Assembly (NCBI GenBank): GCA_035765775.1
Contig: DASTWV010000005.1
Location: 1 to 32,859, forward strand
DNA length: 32,859 bases
DNA from: Actinomycetota bacterium
GTDB taxonomy: Bacteria > Actinomycetota > CADDZG01 > JAHWKV01 > JAOPZY01
Direction of reading: 5' to 3'
This document shows positions 23,794 through 32,177 of the stretch, piece after piece. Position 1 is the stretch's first letter; each line of letters starts with the position of its first letter. The notes under the pieces were generated by a model, which saw nothing but the letters and a program-made list of their open reading frames with translations, searched no databases and had not been told where the DNA came from. A program made the translations under genes and the position numbers.

Positions 23794-24899
23794 GCTACGG
23801 TGGGCCCGCTGCCGCGGGGGGCCCGGCGGGCCAGGAGGCCCGCGGCCAGCAGGGCAGCGGCCCCGGCGGCGAGGTGGAACGGGGCATCGTCGGCCACCGA
23901 CCGGCCCATGCTGTGCGGCTGCAGGCCGGCGGCGGCGAGTGCCTCCAGCGTCTGGGCGGCGTCCACCTCGGTGACGTCGTGGCGCTCGACGATGCCCTCG
24001 GCTTGCAGGCGGTCCCAGACCGCTGCGCGCAGCGGTTGCTCCAGGACCGGCACGGCGATCCGGCTCCGGATGGGCGTGGCGTAGCGCAGGGCGCTCACCG
24101 TGTGGTGGCTCACCCCCCGGTGGCGCTCGCGGGGGTCGGCGGCGCTGATGCGCAGGCTGGCGATCGGCTCACCCCCGAGCGCGGCGGCGGCGGTGAGGGT
24201 CAGCCCCACCTCCATGCCGGTATGCCCCAGGGTGGTGTCGGTGCCGACGATGCCCGGCCCCGGGGCGACAAGGGTCACATCGGCGTGCGCCACCCGGCGG
24301 GCGGCGGCCAGGCCGCTGAAGACGTTCACGCATTCCAGGTCGCCCCCGAAGGCGTGGCCGGCGGTGAGGGTGACGTCGATCAGCCCCCCGCCCACCAGCG
24401 AGGCCACCAGGTCGCTGTGCCCCAGCGGCAGGGCGGCGCCGTCGGTCATCAGGTAGGCGAGCCGGCACGACGGGTGGCGGGCCTTCAGTGTGGCCGCCAC
24501 GGCCGCCAGGTGCGAGTGCACCCCGCATGCCACCACCGGCATCCCGCCGAGCGAGGCGGCCTCCTCCAGGATGGCGTGGTGCGGGCTCTCGGGGGCCTCG
24601 ACCAGGAGAGCGTCGGTCTGCCAGGGCGTGTAGCGCAGCTTGAGGATGTGCCCGCCGGAGAGCTCCCCGCTGGTGTCGTGGGCCAGGTTCCACACCACGA
24701 AGTCCTCGCCCCCGGTGCCGAGGCCCAGGTCGACGGCGGTGGTGTTGAGCACCACCCGGTCGCCCGGCTGCACCGGCCCGCTGGCCTGGGTGAAGGCGGT
24801 GGCGGGCCGGTCCTCGCCCCCGAGCCGCACCAGCAGGCGGCAGACCCCGGCTCGCTGACTCAGGACGGTGACGACCTCTCCGGTGGCGAAATGGGGCAC
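23790..24899 (-). CDS. DUF3866 family protein
   Basis: The 369 residues begin MPHFATGEVVTVLSQRAGVC and match my memory of the DUF3866 family, which is found near pafA-pafB in actinobacteria and in some firmicutes; its function is unknown. Notable stretches are VVLNTTAVDLGLGTGGEDFV (about 49-68), GHILKLRYTPWQ, and VAPGPGIVGTDTTLGHTGME with conserved glycines and a histidine. The C-terminus ends in a hydrophobic Ala/Leu helix and a basic tail. The GTG at 24899 lacks a Shine-Dalgarno site but has TAGAAT six bases upstream and TAGACA 17 bases before that, so this gene heads the unit with pafB and pafC. Confidence 0.8.
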   Translation of the reverse strand: MPHFATGEVVTVLSQRAGVCRLLVRLGGEDRPATAFTQASGPVQPGDRVVLNTTAVDLGLGTGGEDFVVWNLAHDTSGELSGGHILKLRYTPWQTDALLVEAPESPHHAILEEAASLGGMPVVACGVHSHLAAVAATLKARHPSCRLAYLMTDGAALPLGHSDLVASLVGGGLIDVTLTAGHAFGGDLECVNVFSGLAAARRVAHADVTLVAPGPGIVGTDTTLGHTGMEVGLTLTAAAALGGEPIASLRISAADPRERHRGVSHHTVSALRYATPIRSRIAVPVLEQPLRAAVWDRLQAEGIVERHDVTEVDAAQTLEALAAAGLQPHSMGRSVADDAPFHLAAGAAALLAAGLLARRAPRGSGPTVA

Positions 24900-24905
24900 G
24901 GCACC

Positions 24906-24934
24906 ATTCTACGGATCGACAAAGCATATGTCTA
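24906..24934 (-). promoter_or_regulatory. Promoter of the DUF3866-pafB-pafC unit
   Basis: On the minus strand TAGACA (24934-24929), a 17-base spacer and TAGAAT (24911-24906) make a good housekeeping-type promoter. The GTG at 24899 follows six bases after the -10, so the message should be leaderless. Confidence 0.7.
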
Positions 24935-24973
24935 CAATGCTCTGCGCACTGGTAACGTCGTCAGAGCTCAGGC

Positions 24974-26791
24974 TCAGCTCGCTCCTGCACTCACCACGCA
25001 GTCCCGGCCCGCCGCCTTGGCGGCGTACAGGGCATCGTCCGCCGCCCGTACCAGGGCCTGGGGTGTCGTGCCGTGCTCGGGGGAGACCGCCACCCCGCAC
25101 GACACCGTCGGCGCCGGCAGGGCCGCCCGGCCGTGGGCGAGACGCAGCCCCGCGATGCGGCCCCGGAGTGCGTCCGCCCGGGCGCAGGCCACCGGCAGCG
25201 GGCACCCGGGCAGGATCACGGTGAACTCCTCGCCGCCGTAGCGGCACGCCACGTCCGAGGCTCGGAACAGCTCCTGCATCGCCTCGGCCACCGCCCGCAT
25301 CACGGCGTCGCCGGCCTCGTGACCGTAGGTGTCGTTGTAGGCCTTGAAGTGGTCGATGTCCACTTGCAGCACCGCCACCGGCGCGCCGCTGCGCAACCCG
25401 ACATGCAGTTCCCGGTTCAGGGTCTCCTCCATGAACCGGCGGTTGTACAGGCCGGTCAAGGGGTCCCGGATCGACCAGGAGCGCAGGGTGTCGCGCAGCC
25501 GGAGGTTCGCCGTCGACATCGACACCTGCCCGGCCACCGTCAGGGCGAGCTGCACCACTGCCTCCGGAAGCCCGCCGTCCGGGAGCCCCGCTTCTGCCTC
25601 AGCTCCGGGTGCGCCGGAGAGCACGTGGAAGACGCCGATCGAGTCGCCCTGGCCGATCATCGGCACGCACAGGGCCCACCTCGCCGTCGATCCCCGCAGG
25701 TGGGCGCACCGGGGCTCGCCCGGGCCGGACAGGTGATGGTGACCCAGGCGCAGTGCCCAGCATTCGCTCGGTGCGAACACCAGCTCCCCGGGAGGGATCT
25801 CGCCCCAGGTCGCCGCCGACTCCACCAGCTCCCGGGAGGGCAGGGTCAGGGAGATGCCCCCGCTGAGCCCGGGGAACAGCCGGGCGGCGCAGCCGGCGGC
25901 GATGGGGTACGCCTCGGCCTCGGTGAAGCACCCGTGCAGGAACGCGGAGAGCTCGTTGAGCAGGCGGATCTCGGCGTAGGAACGGTGCAGCTCCACCCGC
26001 TGGCGCTCGATGGCTCCCTCCTGTTCACGAAGGGCGGTGATGTCCCGCGAGACCACCACGAAGCCATCCCCCAGCTTGGTCGCCCGTACGTCGAAGGCCC
26101 GCCGCCGGAGCACGCCGTCGCCCCACACGTCCTCGTAGGACAGGTCGGCGTTCAGGTAGGGCTCGCCGGTTTCTACGACCCGGCGGTAGAGGTCGAACAC
26201 CCCGCTCGGGCCGTGATGGGGCAGCACGTCCAGCAGGGACCGCCCCACCAGGCGCTCCGCCGGGTACCCGGTGATTGCGCTCGCCGCCCGGTTGGCGTAC
26301 TCCCAGCGGAAGTCGGCGATGCGCCCGCCCGCATCCCGGATGGCGCTGAAGATCGACAGGCTGATGGCCAGGTCGTCCACGGTGGTCCGGAAGCGCAGCT
26401 CGCTGGCCTGCAGCTCGCGCTCCATCCGCCGCCGGGCGGTGGCGTCCCGGAGGGCTGCCATGACCAGCACCTCCCCGGGAGCCTCGATCCGGCTCAAGCT
26501 CACGTCCACGTGGAGCGCGGTGCCGTCCCGCCGGCGGGCGGTCAGGGCCAGCCCCGACGCCATGTCGGGCGTACGCCGCTCGGGCGCGGCGGCGGCCTCC
26601 AGCACGTCGGGCGCCAGGTCCAGCACCTCCGCCAGGAGGTGGCCGGCCAGGGAGCCGGGCGCCCACCCCAGCATCGCCTCGCACCCCCGGCTGGCGAACA
26701 CGAGCGCGCCTCCCGGGCGCGCCGCCAGGAAGCCCACCGGAGCGGCGTGCACCATGGCCTGGAAGAAGGCGTCGGGGAGTTCGTCGGGCAT
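24974..26791 (-). CDS. PAS-PAS-GAF-GGDEF diguanylate cyclase
   Basis: The 605-residue protein should make cyclic di-GMP from two GTP. PAS domains lie at about 8-122 and 130-258, a short coiled coil at 255-275, a GAF-like domain at 275-430 and a GGDEF domain at 440-602. The active site is GGEEF at 519-523, DIDHF (D478-F482) carries a metal-binding Asp, and the inhibitory I-site RASD (510-513) sits five residues before it, so catalysis and feedback inhibition should both work. The GAF region has CWALRLGHHH and RCAHL, possible metal or haem ligands. I see no membrane helix. ATG 26791 has GAGG eight bases upstream; sequence upstream in frame overlaps pafA. Its place between pafA and the DUF3866 gene is unusual. 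Confidence 0.9.
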   Translation of the reverse strand: MPDELPDAFFQAMVHAAPVGFLAARPGGALVFASRGCEAMLGWAPGSLAGHLLAEVLDLAPDVLEAAAAPERRTPDMASGLALTARRRDGTALHVDVSLSRIEAPGEVLVMAALRDATARRRMERELQASELRFRTTVDDLAISLSIFSAIRDAGGRIADFRWEYANRAASAITGYPAERLVGRSLLDVLPHHGPSGVFDLYRRVVETGEPYLNADLSYEDVWGDGVLRRRAFDVRATKLGDGFVVVSRDITALREQEGAIERQRVELHRSYAEIRLLNELSAFLHGCFTEAEAYPIAAGCAARLFPGLSGGISLTLPSRELVESAATWGEIPPGELVFAPSECWALRLGHHHLSGPGEPRCAHLRGSTARWALCVPMIGQGDSIGVFHVLSGAPGAEAEAGLPDGGLPEAVVQLALTVAGQVSMSTANLRLRDTLRSWSIRDPLTGLYNRRFMEETLNRELHVGLRSGAPVAVLQVDIDHFKAYNDTYGHEAGDAVMRAVAEAMQELFRASDVACRYGGEEFTVILPGCPLPVACARADALRGRIAGLRLAHGRAALPAPTVSCGVAVSPEHGTTPQALVRAADDALYAAKAAGRDCVVSAGAS

Positions 26792-26805
26792 CGCGGGGAC
26801 CTCGA

Positions 26806-26850
26806 GCGGGATCTCTACAGTCGGGATCTCTACAGGCGGGTTCGCTACAG
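26806..26850 (-). repeat. Three tandem 15-base units at the pafA stop
   Basis: Units 26806-26820, 26821-26835 and 26836-26850 read GCGGGATCTCTACAG, TCGGGATCTCTACAG and GCGGGTTCGCTACAG on the plus strand. The third contains the pafA stop codon (26845-26847), so the end of pafA appears to have been copied twice into the gap before the diguanylate cyclase gene. Confidence 0.85.
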
Positions 26851-28197
26851 CCAGGCGATCAGCTTGGCCACCCGTTCGTCGGTGTACTTGAAGGGGTCCT
26901 TGCAGAGCACCGTGCGCTGTGCCTGGTCGTTCAGCTTCAGGTGCACCCAGTCCACGGTGTAGTCCCGCCGCCGGCGCTTGGCCGCCCGGATGAACTCGCC
27001 CCGCAGCCGCGCCCGGGTGGTCTGCGGTGCCTCGTGCATCGCCAGGCGCACGTCCTCCTCGCTGACGTAGCGGTCGACGAGGCCATTGCGCTCCAGCAGG
27101 TAGTAGAGGCCCCGCCGGCGGCTCACGTCGTGGTAGACGAGATCCATCAGGGCCACCTTCGGGTTGCCCAGGGTCATCGCCCGCCTCTCCCGGTACTGCT
27201 CCAGCATCCGGTACTTGATCACCCAGTCGATCTTGCGGTCGAGGGCGAGGAAGTCGTTCTCCAGCGCCACCAGGCACTCCTCCCAGGCCCGCACGGTCTC
27301 CTTCATCTCGGGGTCGTCCCGGCGCTCGACGTACTTCGCCGCCCGGGAGAGGTACTCCCACTGCAGCTCGATCGCTGAGGCCTCCCGCCCGTTGGCGAGG
27401 CGGACCTTGCGCTGGCAGGTTAGGTCGTGGGAGATCTCGCGGATGGCCCGGATCGGGTTCTCCAGGCTGAGGTCGCGCATCACGGTGCCCTCCTCCAGCA
27501 TCCGCAGCAGCACCGCCGTGGTGGCGACCTTGATCCAGGTCGTGTACTCGCTCATGTTGGAGTCGCCCACGATGACGTGCAGCCGGCGGTATTTCTCGGC
27601 GTCGGCGTGCGGCTCGTCCCGGGTGTTGATGATGGGGCGCGAGCGGGTGGTGGCCGACGAGACGCCCTCCCAGATGTGCTCGGCCCGCTGCGAGATGCAG
27701 TAGATGGCGCCCCGGGCGGTCTGCAGCACCTTGCCCGCCCCGGTGAAGATCTGCCGGGTGACGAAGAACGGGATCAGGACCTCGGCCAGCTTGCCGAACT
27801 CGCCGTAGCGGCTGACGAGGTAGTTCTCGTGGCAGCCGTAGGAGTTGCCGGCGGAGTCGGTGTTGTTCTTGAACAGGTAGACCTGCCCGGCGATGCCCTC
27901 CTCCCGCAGGCGGGCCTCGGCCGAGTTCACCAGCGACTCCAGGATCCGCTCCCCCGCCTTGTCGTGGGCCACCAGCTGGCGGATCTCATCGCACTCCGGG
28001 GTGGCGTACTCCGGGTGGGACCCGACGTCCAGGTACAGGCGGGCGCCGTTCTCCAGGAACACGTTGGAGGAGCGGCCCCAGGAGACCACCCGGCGGAACA
28101 GGTAGCGGGCCACCTCGTCGGGCGACAGGCGGCGCTGGCCCCGGAAGGTGCACGTGACGCCGTACTCGTTCTCCAACCCGAAGATGCGCCGGTCCAT
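26845..28197 (-). CDS. pafA: PafA, Pup--protein ligase
   Basis: PafA uses ATP to join the C-terminal glutamate of Pup to substrate lysines. The 450 residues match the family length (452 in M. tuberculosis). The N-terminus [14 protein letters not shown] carries the metal-binding Glu9 and Glu11. Asp57, the presumed catalytic base, lies in [18 protein letters not shown] with His61 and Glu63. Other family marks are [19 protein letters not shown] and [18 protein letters not shown] 28197 follows GATACT by six bases and has no Shine-Dalgarno site, so a separate leaderless transcript is possible. A large hairpin separates it from prcA. Confidence 0.97.
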   Translation of the reverse strand: MDRRIFGLENEYGVTCTFRGQRRLSPDEVARYLFRRVVSWGRSSNVFLENGARLYLDVGSHPEYATPECDEIRQLVAHDKAGERILESLVNSAEARLREEGIAGQVYLFKNNTDSAGNSYGCHENYLVSRYGEFGKLAEVLIPFFVTRQIFTGAGKVLQTARGAIYCISQRAEHIWEGVSSATTRSRPIINTRDEPHADAEKYRRLHVIVGDSNMSEYTTWIKVATTAVLLRMLEEGTVMRDLSLENPIRAIREISHDLTCQRKVRLANGREASAIELQWEYLSRAAKYVERRDDPEMKETVRAWEECLVALENDFLALDRKIDWVIKYRMLEQYRERRAMTLGNPKVALMDLVYHDVSRRRGLYYLLERNGLVDRYVSEEDVRLAMHEAPQTTRARLRGEFIRAAKRRRRDYTVDWVHLKLNDQAQRTVLCKDPFKYTDERVAKLIAWL

Positions 28198-28203
28198 GGT
28201 TCT

Positions 28204-28228
28204 AGTATCGGCGGCCGTCAGCGCTGAC
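28204..28228 (-). promoter_or_regulatory. Palindrome and possible -10 ahead of pafA
   Basis: The 12-base perfect palindrome GTCAGCGCTGAC (28217-28228) is followed seven bases later by GATACT (28209-28204), which ends six bases before the pafA ATG. A protein on the palindrome would cover the spacer between -35 and -10. Confidence 0.45.
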
Positions 28229-28258
28229 CCGAGCCGCCACCTGAGTCTCGACCCGAGG

Positions 28259-28312
28259 CCGGACCCGGAGGCGACCCCTACGAGGCGGCGTCGGGCTCGC
28301 CTCCGGGTCCGG
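28259..28312 (-). terminator. 16-base-pair hairpin spanning the prcA stop codon
   Basis: CCGGACCCGGAGGCGA (28259-28274) is a perfect inverse of TCGCCTCCGGGTCCGG (28297-28312), with a 22-base loop that contains the prcA stop at 28278-28280. There is no U-tract. It should partly end transcription of prcBA or protect its 3' end, giving pafA a lower or separate expression. Confidence 0.65.
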
Positions 28313-29006
28313 GCCCGGGATCTGCTGGGGCGAGCAGCTGGCTCAGCTCGGGCTTGGAGAAGCGGCGGAACTTGCGGCGCTCCCGGGAACGGTCCAGGGC
28401 CGCCACCTCGAGGTTGGAGGCCGGGATCTCGCGCTTCTCGATCTCGGCCAACGCGGTCGCGCCGGTGCGCAGGGCGTCCGCCAGGCTGGCGCCGGGCTGG
28501 AACGTCCGGCGGATGTACTCGGTGAGCGCCTCGGCCTGGCCCCCCATGGCCACGAACCCGGACTCGTCGGCCACCGAGCCGTCGTAGAGGATGTGGTACA
28601 GCTCGTTGGGCCCGCCGTCGGTGCCCACCTGGGCCACCAAGATCTCCACCTCGAAGGGCTTCAGTTCGGCGGTGAAGATCTGGCCGAGCACCTGCGAATA
28701 GCTGTTGGCCAGCGCCCGGGCCGAGACGTCCTCCCGGGAGTAGGAGTAGCCCCGGATGTCGGCCTGGCGCACCCCGTGCATGCGCAGGGTCTCGAACTCG
28801 TTGAACTTGCCCACCGCGGCGAAGGCGATGCGGTCGTAGATCTCGGAGATCTTGTGGAGCGTCGAGGACGGGTTCTCGGCCACGAACAGGATGCCCCCGG
28901 CGTAGTCCAGCGCCAGCACCGACTTGCCCCGGGAGATGCCCTTCCGGGCGTAGTCGGACTTGTCCTTCATGAATTGCTCGGGGGAGACGTAGAAGGGCAG
29001 GCCCAT
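28278..29006 (-). CDS. prcA: PrcA, 20S proteasome alpha subunit
   Basis: This 242-residue subunit forms the outer, gating rings of the 20S proteasome. The N-terminal segment [20 protein letters not shown] is the actinobacterial gate and H0 helix, and [19 protein letters not shown] begins the first beta-strands. [20 protein letters not shown] follows as expected. It lacks a propeptide and catalytic threonine, as alpha subunits do. The C-terminal tail is Pro/Gly-rich. Its ATG lies three bases after the prcB stop, so the two are translationally coupled and made in equal amounts. Confidence 0.95.
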   Translation of the reverse strand: MGLPFYVSPEQFMKDKSDYARKGISRGKSVLALDYAGGILFVAENPSSTLHKISEIYDRIAFAAVGKFNEFETLRMHGVRQADIRGYSYSREDVSARALANSYSQVLGQIFTAELKPFEVEILVAQVGTDGGPNELYHILYDGSVADESGFVAMGGQAEALTEYIRRTFQPGASLADALRTGATALAEIEKREIPASNLEVAALDRSRERRKFRRFSKPELSQLLAPADPGPGPGGEPDAAS

Positions 29007-29009
29007 GGC

Positions 29010-29885
29010 TCAGCTCTCGTCCGCCGCCATCGATTCGGGGCTCCCGGGCACGGTCTCCCGGGGGTTGATTCGGCCGGCGGCGGTGCGCTCGGCCAACAGG
29101 TCGTCGAACAGCGCCGCGATGGTGCCGTCATCGATCTCGGTGACCCCCGCTGCCGAGATGGCGGCGATGTTGGGGTAGATCTTGCGCAGGACGTCGGGAC
29201 CGCCGGTGGCGACGTCCTCCTCCGAGGCGTCGAAAAGTGCCTCGAGGGCCACCTTCACCGCCTCGTTCCGGGTGAGGTCGGGCCGGTAGCGCTTCTTGAT
29301 GGTGGCCCGGGCGTCCCGGCCGCCGCTGCCGGTGGCGTAGTAGTCGCTCTCCTCGTAGCGCCCCCCGGTGACGTCGTACTTGAAGATGCGGCCCAGCCCG
29401 CGGGCGGGGTCGTAGCCGACGAACAGCGGCACCACCACCATCCCCTGCATGGCCATCGGCAGGTTGGCGCGCAGGAACTGCGAGAGCTTGTTCGCCCGGC
29501 CCTCCAGCGTGAGGCGCTCGCCCTCGATCTTCTCGTAGTGCTCCAGCTCGGTCTGGAAGACGCGCACCATCTCGATCGCCGGGCCCGCGGCTCCGGCGAT
29601 GGCCACCGCCGACGACTCGTCGGTCGGGAAGACCTTCTCAATGGAGCGGTGGGCGATGCTGTAGCCCTCGGTCGCCCGCCGGTCGCCGGCGATCACCACC
29701 CCGACCCCGTAGCGCAGGGCCAGGATGGTGGTGCCGTGCGGTGCCCGGTCGGCGAGGTCGCTACCCGCGGGCAGCTCCACCGGGAGGGGGACCGCGGCGG
29801 GGCGCACCCGGCGCAGCAGGTCGGCGAACGAGCCCGGCTCGAAGCCGGCGGCGGGCGCGCGCTCGAAGGGCAGGTCAGACACCAT
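29010..29885 (-). CDS. prcB: PrcB, 20S proteasome beta (catalytic) subunit
   Basis: The gene encodes 291 residues. A 51-residue propeptide ending RAPHG is cut to expose Thr52, the catalytic nucleophile of [19 protein letters not shown]. In mature numbering Thr1, Asp17 and Lys33 are all present, so the subunit should be active. The mature part is 240 residues. I chose ATG 29885 because TAGAAT stands seven bases upstream; an in-frame ATG at 29894 overlaps that hexamer, and the longer frame to 29963 is unlikely. Upstream of it lies a divergent TadE-like gene, not pup, so pup and dop are elsewhere. Confidence 0.95.
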   Translation of the reverse strand: MVSDLPFERAPAAGFEPGSFADLLRRVRPAAVPLPVELPAGSDLADRAPHGTTILALRYGVGVVIAGDRRATEGYSIAHRSIEKVFPTDESSAVAIAGAAGPAIEMVRVFQTELEHYEKIEGERLTLEGRANKLSQFLRANLPMAMQGMVVVPLFVGYDPARGLGRIFKYDVTGGRYEESDYYATGSGGRDARATIKKRYRPDLTRNEAVKVALEALFDASEEDVATGGPDVLRKIYPNIAAISAAGVTEIDDGTIAALFDDLLAERTAAGRINPRETVPGSPESMAADES

Positions 29886-29892
29886 GGCGCGC

Positions 29893-29898
29893 ATTCTA
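29893..29898 (-). promoter_or_regulatory. Probable -10 hexamer TAGAAT for prcB
   Basis: TAGAAT on the minus strand ends seven bases before the prcB ATG at 29885, which would place transcription start at or next to the start codon. The -35 zone reads GAGGAA, not a consensus match. Confidence 0.6.
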
Positions 29899-30024
29899 AG
29901 CCGGTTTCCGAGCCGTTCCTCTTGGCGGCCCCCCGTCCGGGTTAGGCCGAGAGGGGTCCTCACCGGCCGCGGGGGACTGCCCCAGGGCCAGCGAGGGCAT
30001 CGTGGCCCCGGGCACTTGGAGGAG

Positions 30025-30053
30025 CCCGTTCCGGCTCCCGAGCGGGAGACGGG
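30025..30053. other. Hairpin in the prcB/tadE divergent gap
   Basis: CTCCCG (30035-30040) pairs with CGGGAG (30043-30048) around AG, and CCCGT (30025-30029) pairs with ACGGG (30049-30053) below it, with a five-base bulge on one side. On the plus strand it would fall in the leader of the TadE-like gene. I do not recognise it as a known riboswitch. Confidence 0.4.
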
Positions 30054-30165
30054 TGAACGAAAGACCGCGCCGCCGGGCCATATTCCGGATCCCCTGGGGA
30101 GTCGACATTTCAGGTGAGAGAACCCGTAAGCGGCACTTTTCGAGGTGGGTCAGGGGAACTGTGCA

Positions 30166-30798
30166 ATGTGGCGAAGGCAGCGGGGTACGGCAGCGGTACT
30201 ACCCGGACGTACGATCCGGCTCCCCCGGTGGCTGGCTGCCGCCGGGCGGCGGGCGGGCTCCGACCGGGGCGCGGCGGCGGTCGAGTTCGCCATGGTGGCA
30301 CCGGTCCTCGTCATCCTGGCCATGGGCGTCATCGACTTCGCCAGCGTCTACAACAACTGGAGCGGCATGCGCCAGGGCGTCTGGGCCGGGGCCCGGGCGG
30401 GCAGCGTGGCGAACTTCGGCACCGGGGTGTCCTGCCCGCTCACCTTCACCGGCGGCGGCTCGGCCCCTTCGGCGGACCTCCAGTCGCTCATGTGCGTCAC
30501 CAAGAATCAGGTCGGCCTCAGCCAGTCCAGCGTGCGCATCGACATCCTGATCAGCGACCCCACGCTGCAGACGCCCGGTGCGTCCTGGCAGATGGGCGGC
30601 GGGCTGACGGTGTGCGCCGAGGCACCCGTCACCTCCGCTACCGGGGCCCTGGGCACGGCACTGTCGGGCCACTACCTCCGCTCTAAGACCACCATCCGCA
30701 TCGAGCAGGCATCGCCCAACATCGAGACCCAGGGCTACGAGGCGGACTCGTCCGGCGGGGGGTGGGCATGGTGCACGGCGCAGAACCCCAGCTCGTAG
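30166..30798 (+). CDS. TadE-like pilus assembly protein
   Basis: The gene encodes 210 residues. After a basic N-terminus comes the TadE signature RGAAAVEFAMVAPVLVILAM (34-53), which is both the start of a membrane helix and the family's hallmark. The rest lies outside the membrane and has paired cysteines (for example FGTGVSCPL and SLMCVTK) and beta-rich sequence. TadE-type pseudopilins belong to tight-adherence (Flp) pili. ATG 30166 has AGGGGA eight bases upstream; an earlier in-frame GTG at 30145 is less likely. It overlaps the TadG-like gene. No TadA ATPase or Flp pilin gene is in the window. Confidence 0.85.
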   Translation: MWRRQRGTAAVLPGRTIRLPRWLAAAGRRAGSDRGAAAVEFAMVAPVLVILAMGVIDFASVYNNWSGMRQGVWAGARAGSVANFGTGVSCPLTFTGGGSAPSADLQSLMCVTKNQVGLSQSSVRIDILISDPTLQTPGASWQMGGGLTVCAEAPVTSATGALGTALSGHYLRSKTTIRIEQASPNIETQGYEADSSGGGWAWCTAQNPSS

Positions 30799-32156
30799 TG
30801 CACCGGATCGCATCCCGGATCGTGGGTGGCATCGCCGCCCGGGCGGGGCGCGCCCTCGGTGACGACCGGGGCGCGGTGTCCATCGTGGTGGCCGCGCTCC
30901 TGGTCGCGCTCCTCGGCATGGCCGGACTCGGGATTGACCTCGGCCGTGCCCGGCAGTACGTGGTCGCCGCCCAGACCGGGGCGAATGCCGCCGCGCTCTC
31001 CGGCGCCCAGGACCTGCTCCAGTTCACCAGCTGGACCCAGGTCATCTCCGACGTGGAGATGTACGCCGACGCCAACTTCCGCATCAACGCCTCGATGTGG
31101 AACGGGTGCGCCGACCCCGGGGCGCTCCCCTACCAGCCCGACTCCGCCCATGCGGATGCGTGCATCTCCTCGGACTCGGTCACCTCCCCCACCAAGCTGC
31201 GGGTCCGCCTACCCCTCCTGCACGTGCCCACCAGTTTCGGCGCCGTGCTCGGCGTCGCCAGCATCCCGGTCGCCGCCGCAGCGACCGCGGACATCATCAC
31301 CGCGCCCCCGTGCGCCCTGTGCGTGCTCAGCTTCGTGGCCAACCCGGCCTTCAAGGCCAACGGCACCGCCCTGGTGCAAGTGACCGGCGCCGCGCTGCTG
31401 GACAACTCCGGAGCCTCGGACGCAGCCAGTGTGATCGGCTTCTCCAGCGTGGTCGCCGACAAGATCGGCGGCCCGTCGGCTCCCGACGGCTTCCGCACCA
31501 CGGGCAACGGGCGCTACTCGCCGACGCCGGTGCTGGCACCCCCGGTCCCCGACCCTCTGGCGGCACTCCTTCCCTGCCCGGCGGCTGGTCCCGGGGTGTG
31601 CCCGACGGCGGTGCAGCCGGATGTGAACCTGAGCGGGAGCAGCGCGGCGTCGATCACCCCGGGCATCTACCAGAACATCTCCGCCCAGGGGAGTGCGTCG
31701 CTCACGATGGCGCCGGGCACCTACATCATCACGCACTCGATGAGCTTCTCCGGCGGCGGCGCACTGACCGCCAACGGCGTGACCCTGTACTTCGCCTGCT
31801 CCGCCTATCCCGCGCCGTGCACCGCCGGGCAGTCCGGGGCCTCCTTCTCCATCACCGGCAACGGGGCCACCGGCATCACGCCCCCCGCCTCCGGGCCCTT
31901 CCAGGGGCTGGCGATCTTCGCCGACCGCAACAACGCCACCTCGTCCAGCCTCAACGGCAACGGCGGCACGTTGTTGACGGGCACGGTCTACACCAAGGGC
32001 GAGGCGCTGGCGCTGACCGGGAACGGCGCTCAGACCAGCACGCTGAACTCGATGATCATCGCCAACACGGCATCCACGTCGGGCAACGGGAACCTGGCCA
32101 TCAGCTTCACCATCGCCCAGAACGCCCCGCTGGGCGCCATCGAGCTCGAGGGCTGA
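30768..32156 (+). CDS. TadG-like membrane-anchored protein
   Basis: From ATG 30768 the protein has 462 residues. RGAVSIVVAALLVALLGMAG (34-53) followed by GIDLGRARQYVVAAQTGAN is the TadG/Flp-assembly N-terminus. The 300-residue C-terminal part is rich in Gly, Ser, Thr and Asn, with turns such as SITPGIYQNI, APGTYIITHSMSFSGG and SITGNGATGIT, which suggests a beta-helix outside the cell. The start is uncertain: ATG 30768 has a GGGGG-rich site just upstream, GTG 30762 opens the frame, and GTG 30798 overlaps the previous stop (TAGTG). It is clearly coupled to the TadE-like gene. Confidence 0.82.
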   Translation: MVHGAEPQLVVHRIASRIVGGIAARAGRALGDDRGAVSIVVAALLVALLGMAGLGIDLGRARQYVVAAQTGANAAALSGAQDLLQFTSWTQVISDVEMYADANFRINASMWNGCADPGALPYQPDSAHADACISSDSVTSPTKLRVRLPLLHVPTSFGAVLGVASIPVAAAATADIITAPPCALCVLSFVANPAFKANGTALVQVTGAALLDNSGASDAASVIGFSSVVADKIGGPSAPDGFRTTGNGRYSPTPVLAPPVPDPLAALLPCPAAGPGVCPTAVQPDVNLSGSSAASITPGIYQNISAQGSASLTMAPGTYIITHSMSFSGGGALTANGVTLYFACSAYPAPCTAGQSGASFSITGNGATGITPPASGPFQGLAIFADRNNATSSSLNGNGGTLLTGTVYTKGEALALTGNGAQTSTLNSMIIANTASTSGNGNLAISFTIAQNAPLGAIELEG

Positions 32157-32177
32157 CGTCGGCAGTCTGAGCTGCGC

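Noticed and set aside
24906-24934. PafBC-type (RecA-NDp) damage promoter ahead of the DUF3866 gene
   Set aside because: TTGTCGATC is present, but its distance to TAGAAT is too short for the TTGTCRGTG-N8-TANNNT pattern; a normal -35/-10 pair explains the site.
26792-27361. N-terminal extension of the diguanylate cyclase frame
   Set aside because: It lies within pafA and has no domain pattern; the PAS domain begins right after ATG 26791.
29964-30165. Cyclic di-GMP riboswitch ahead of the Tad genes
   Set aside because: A hairpin is present, but I do not find the conserved GEMM core sequences.
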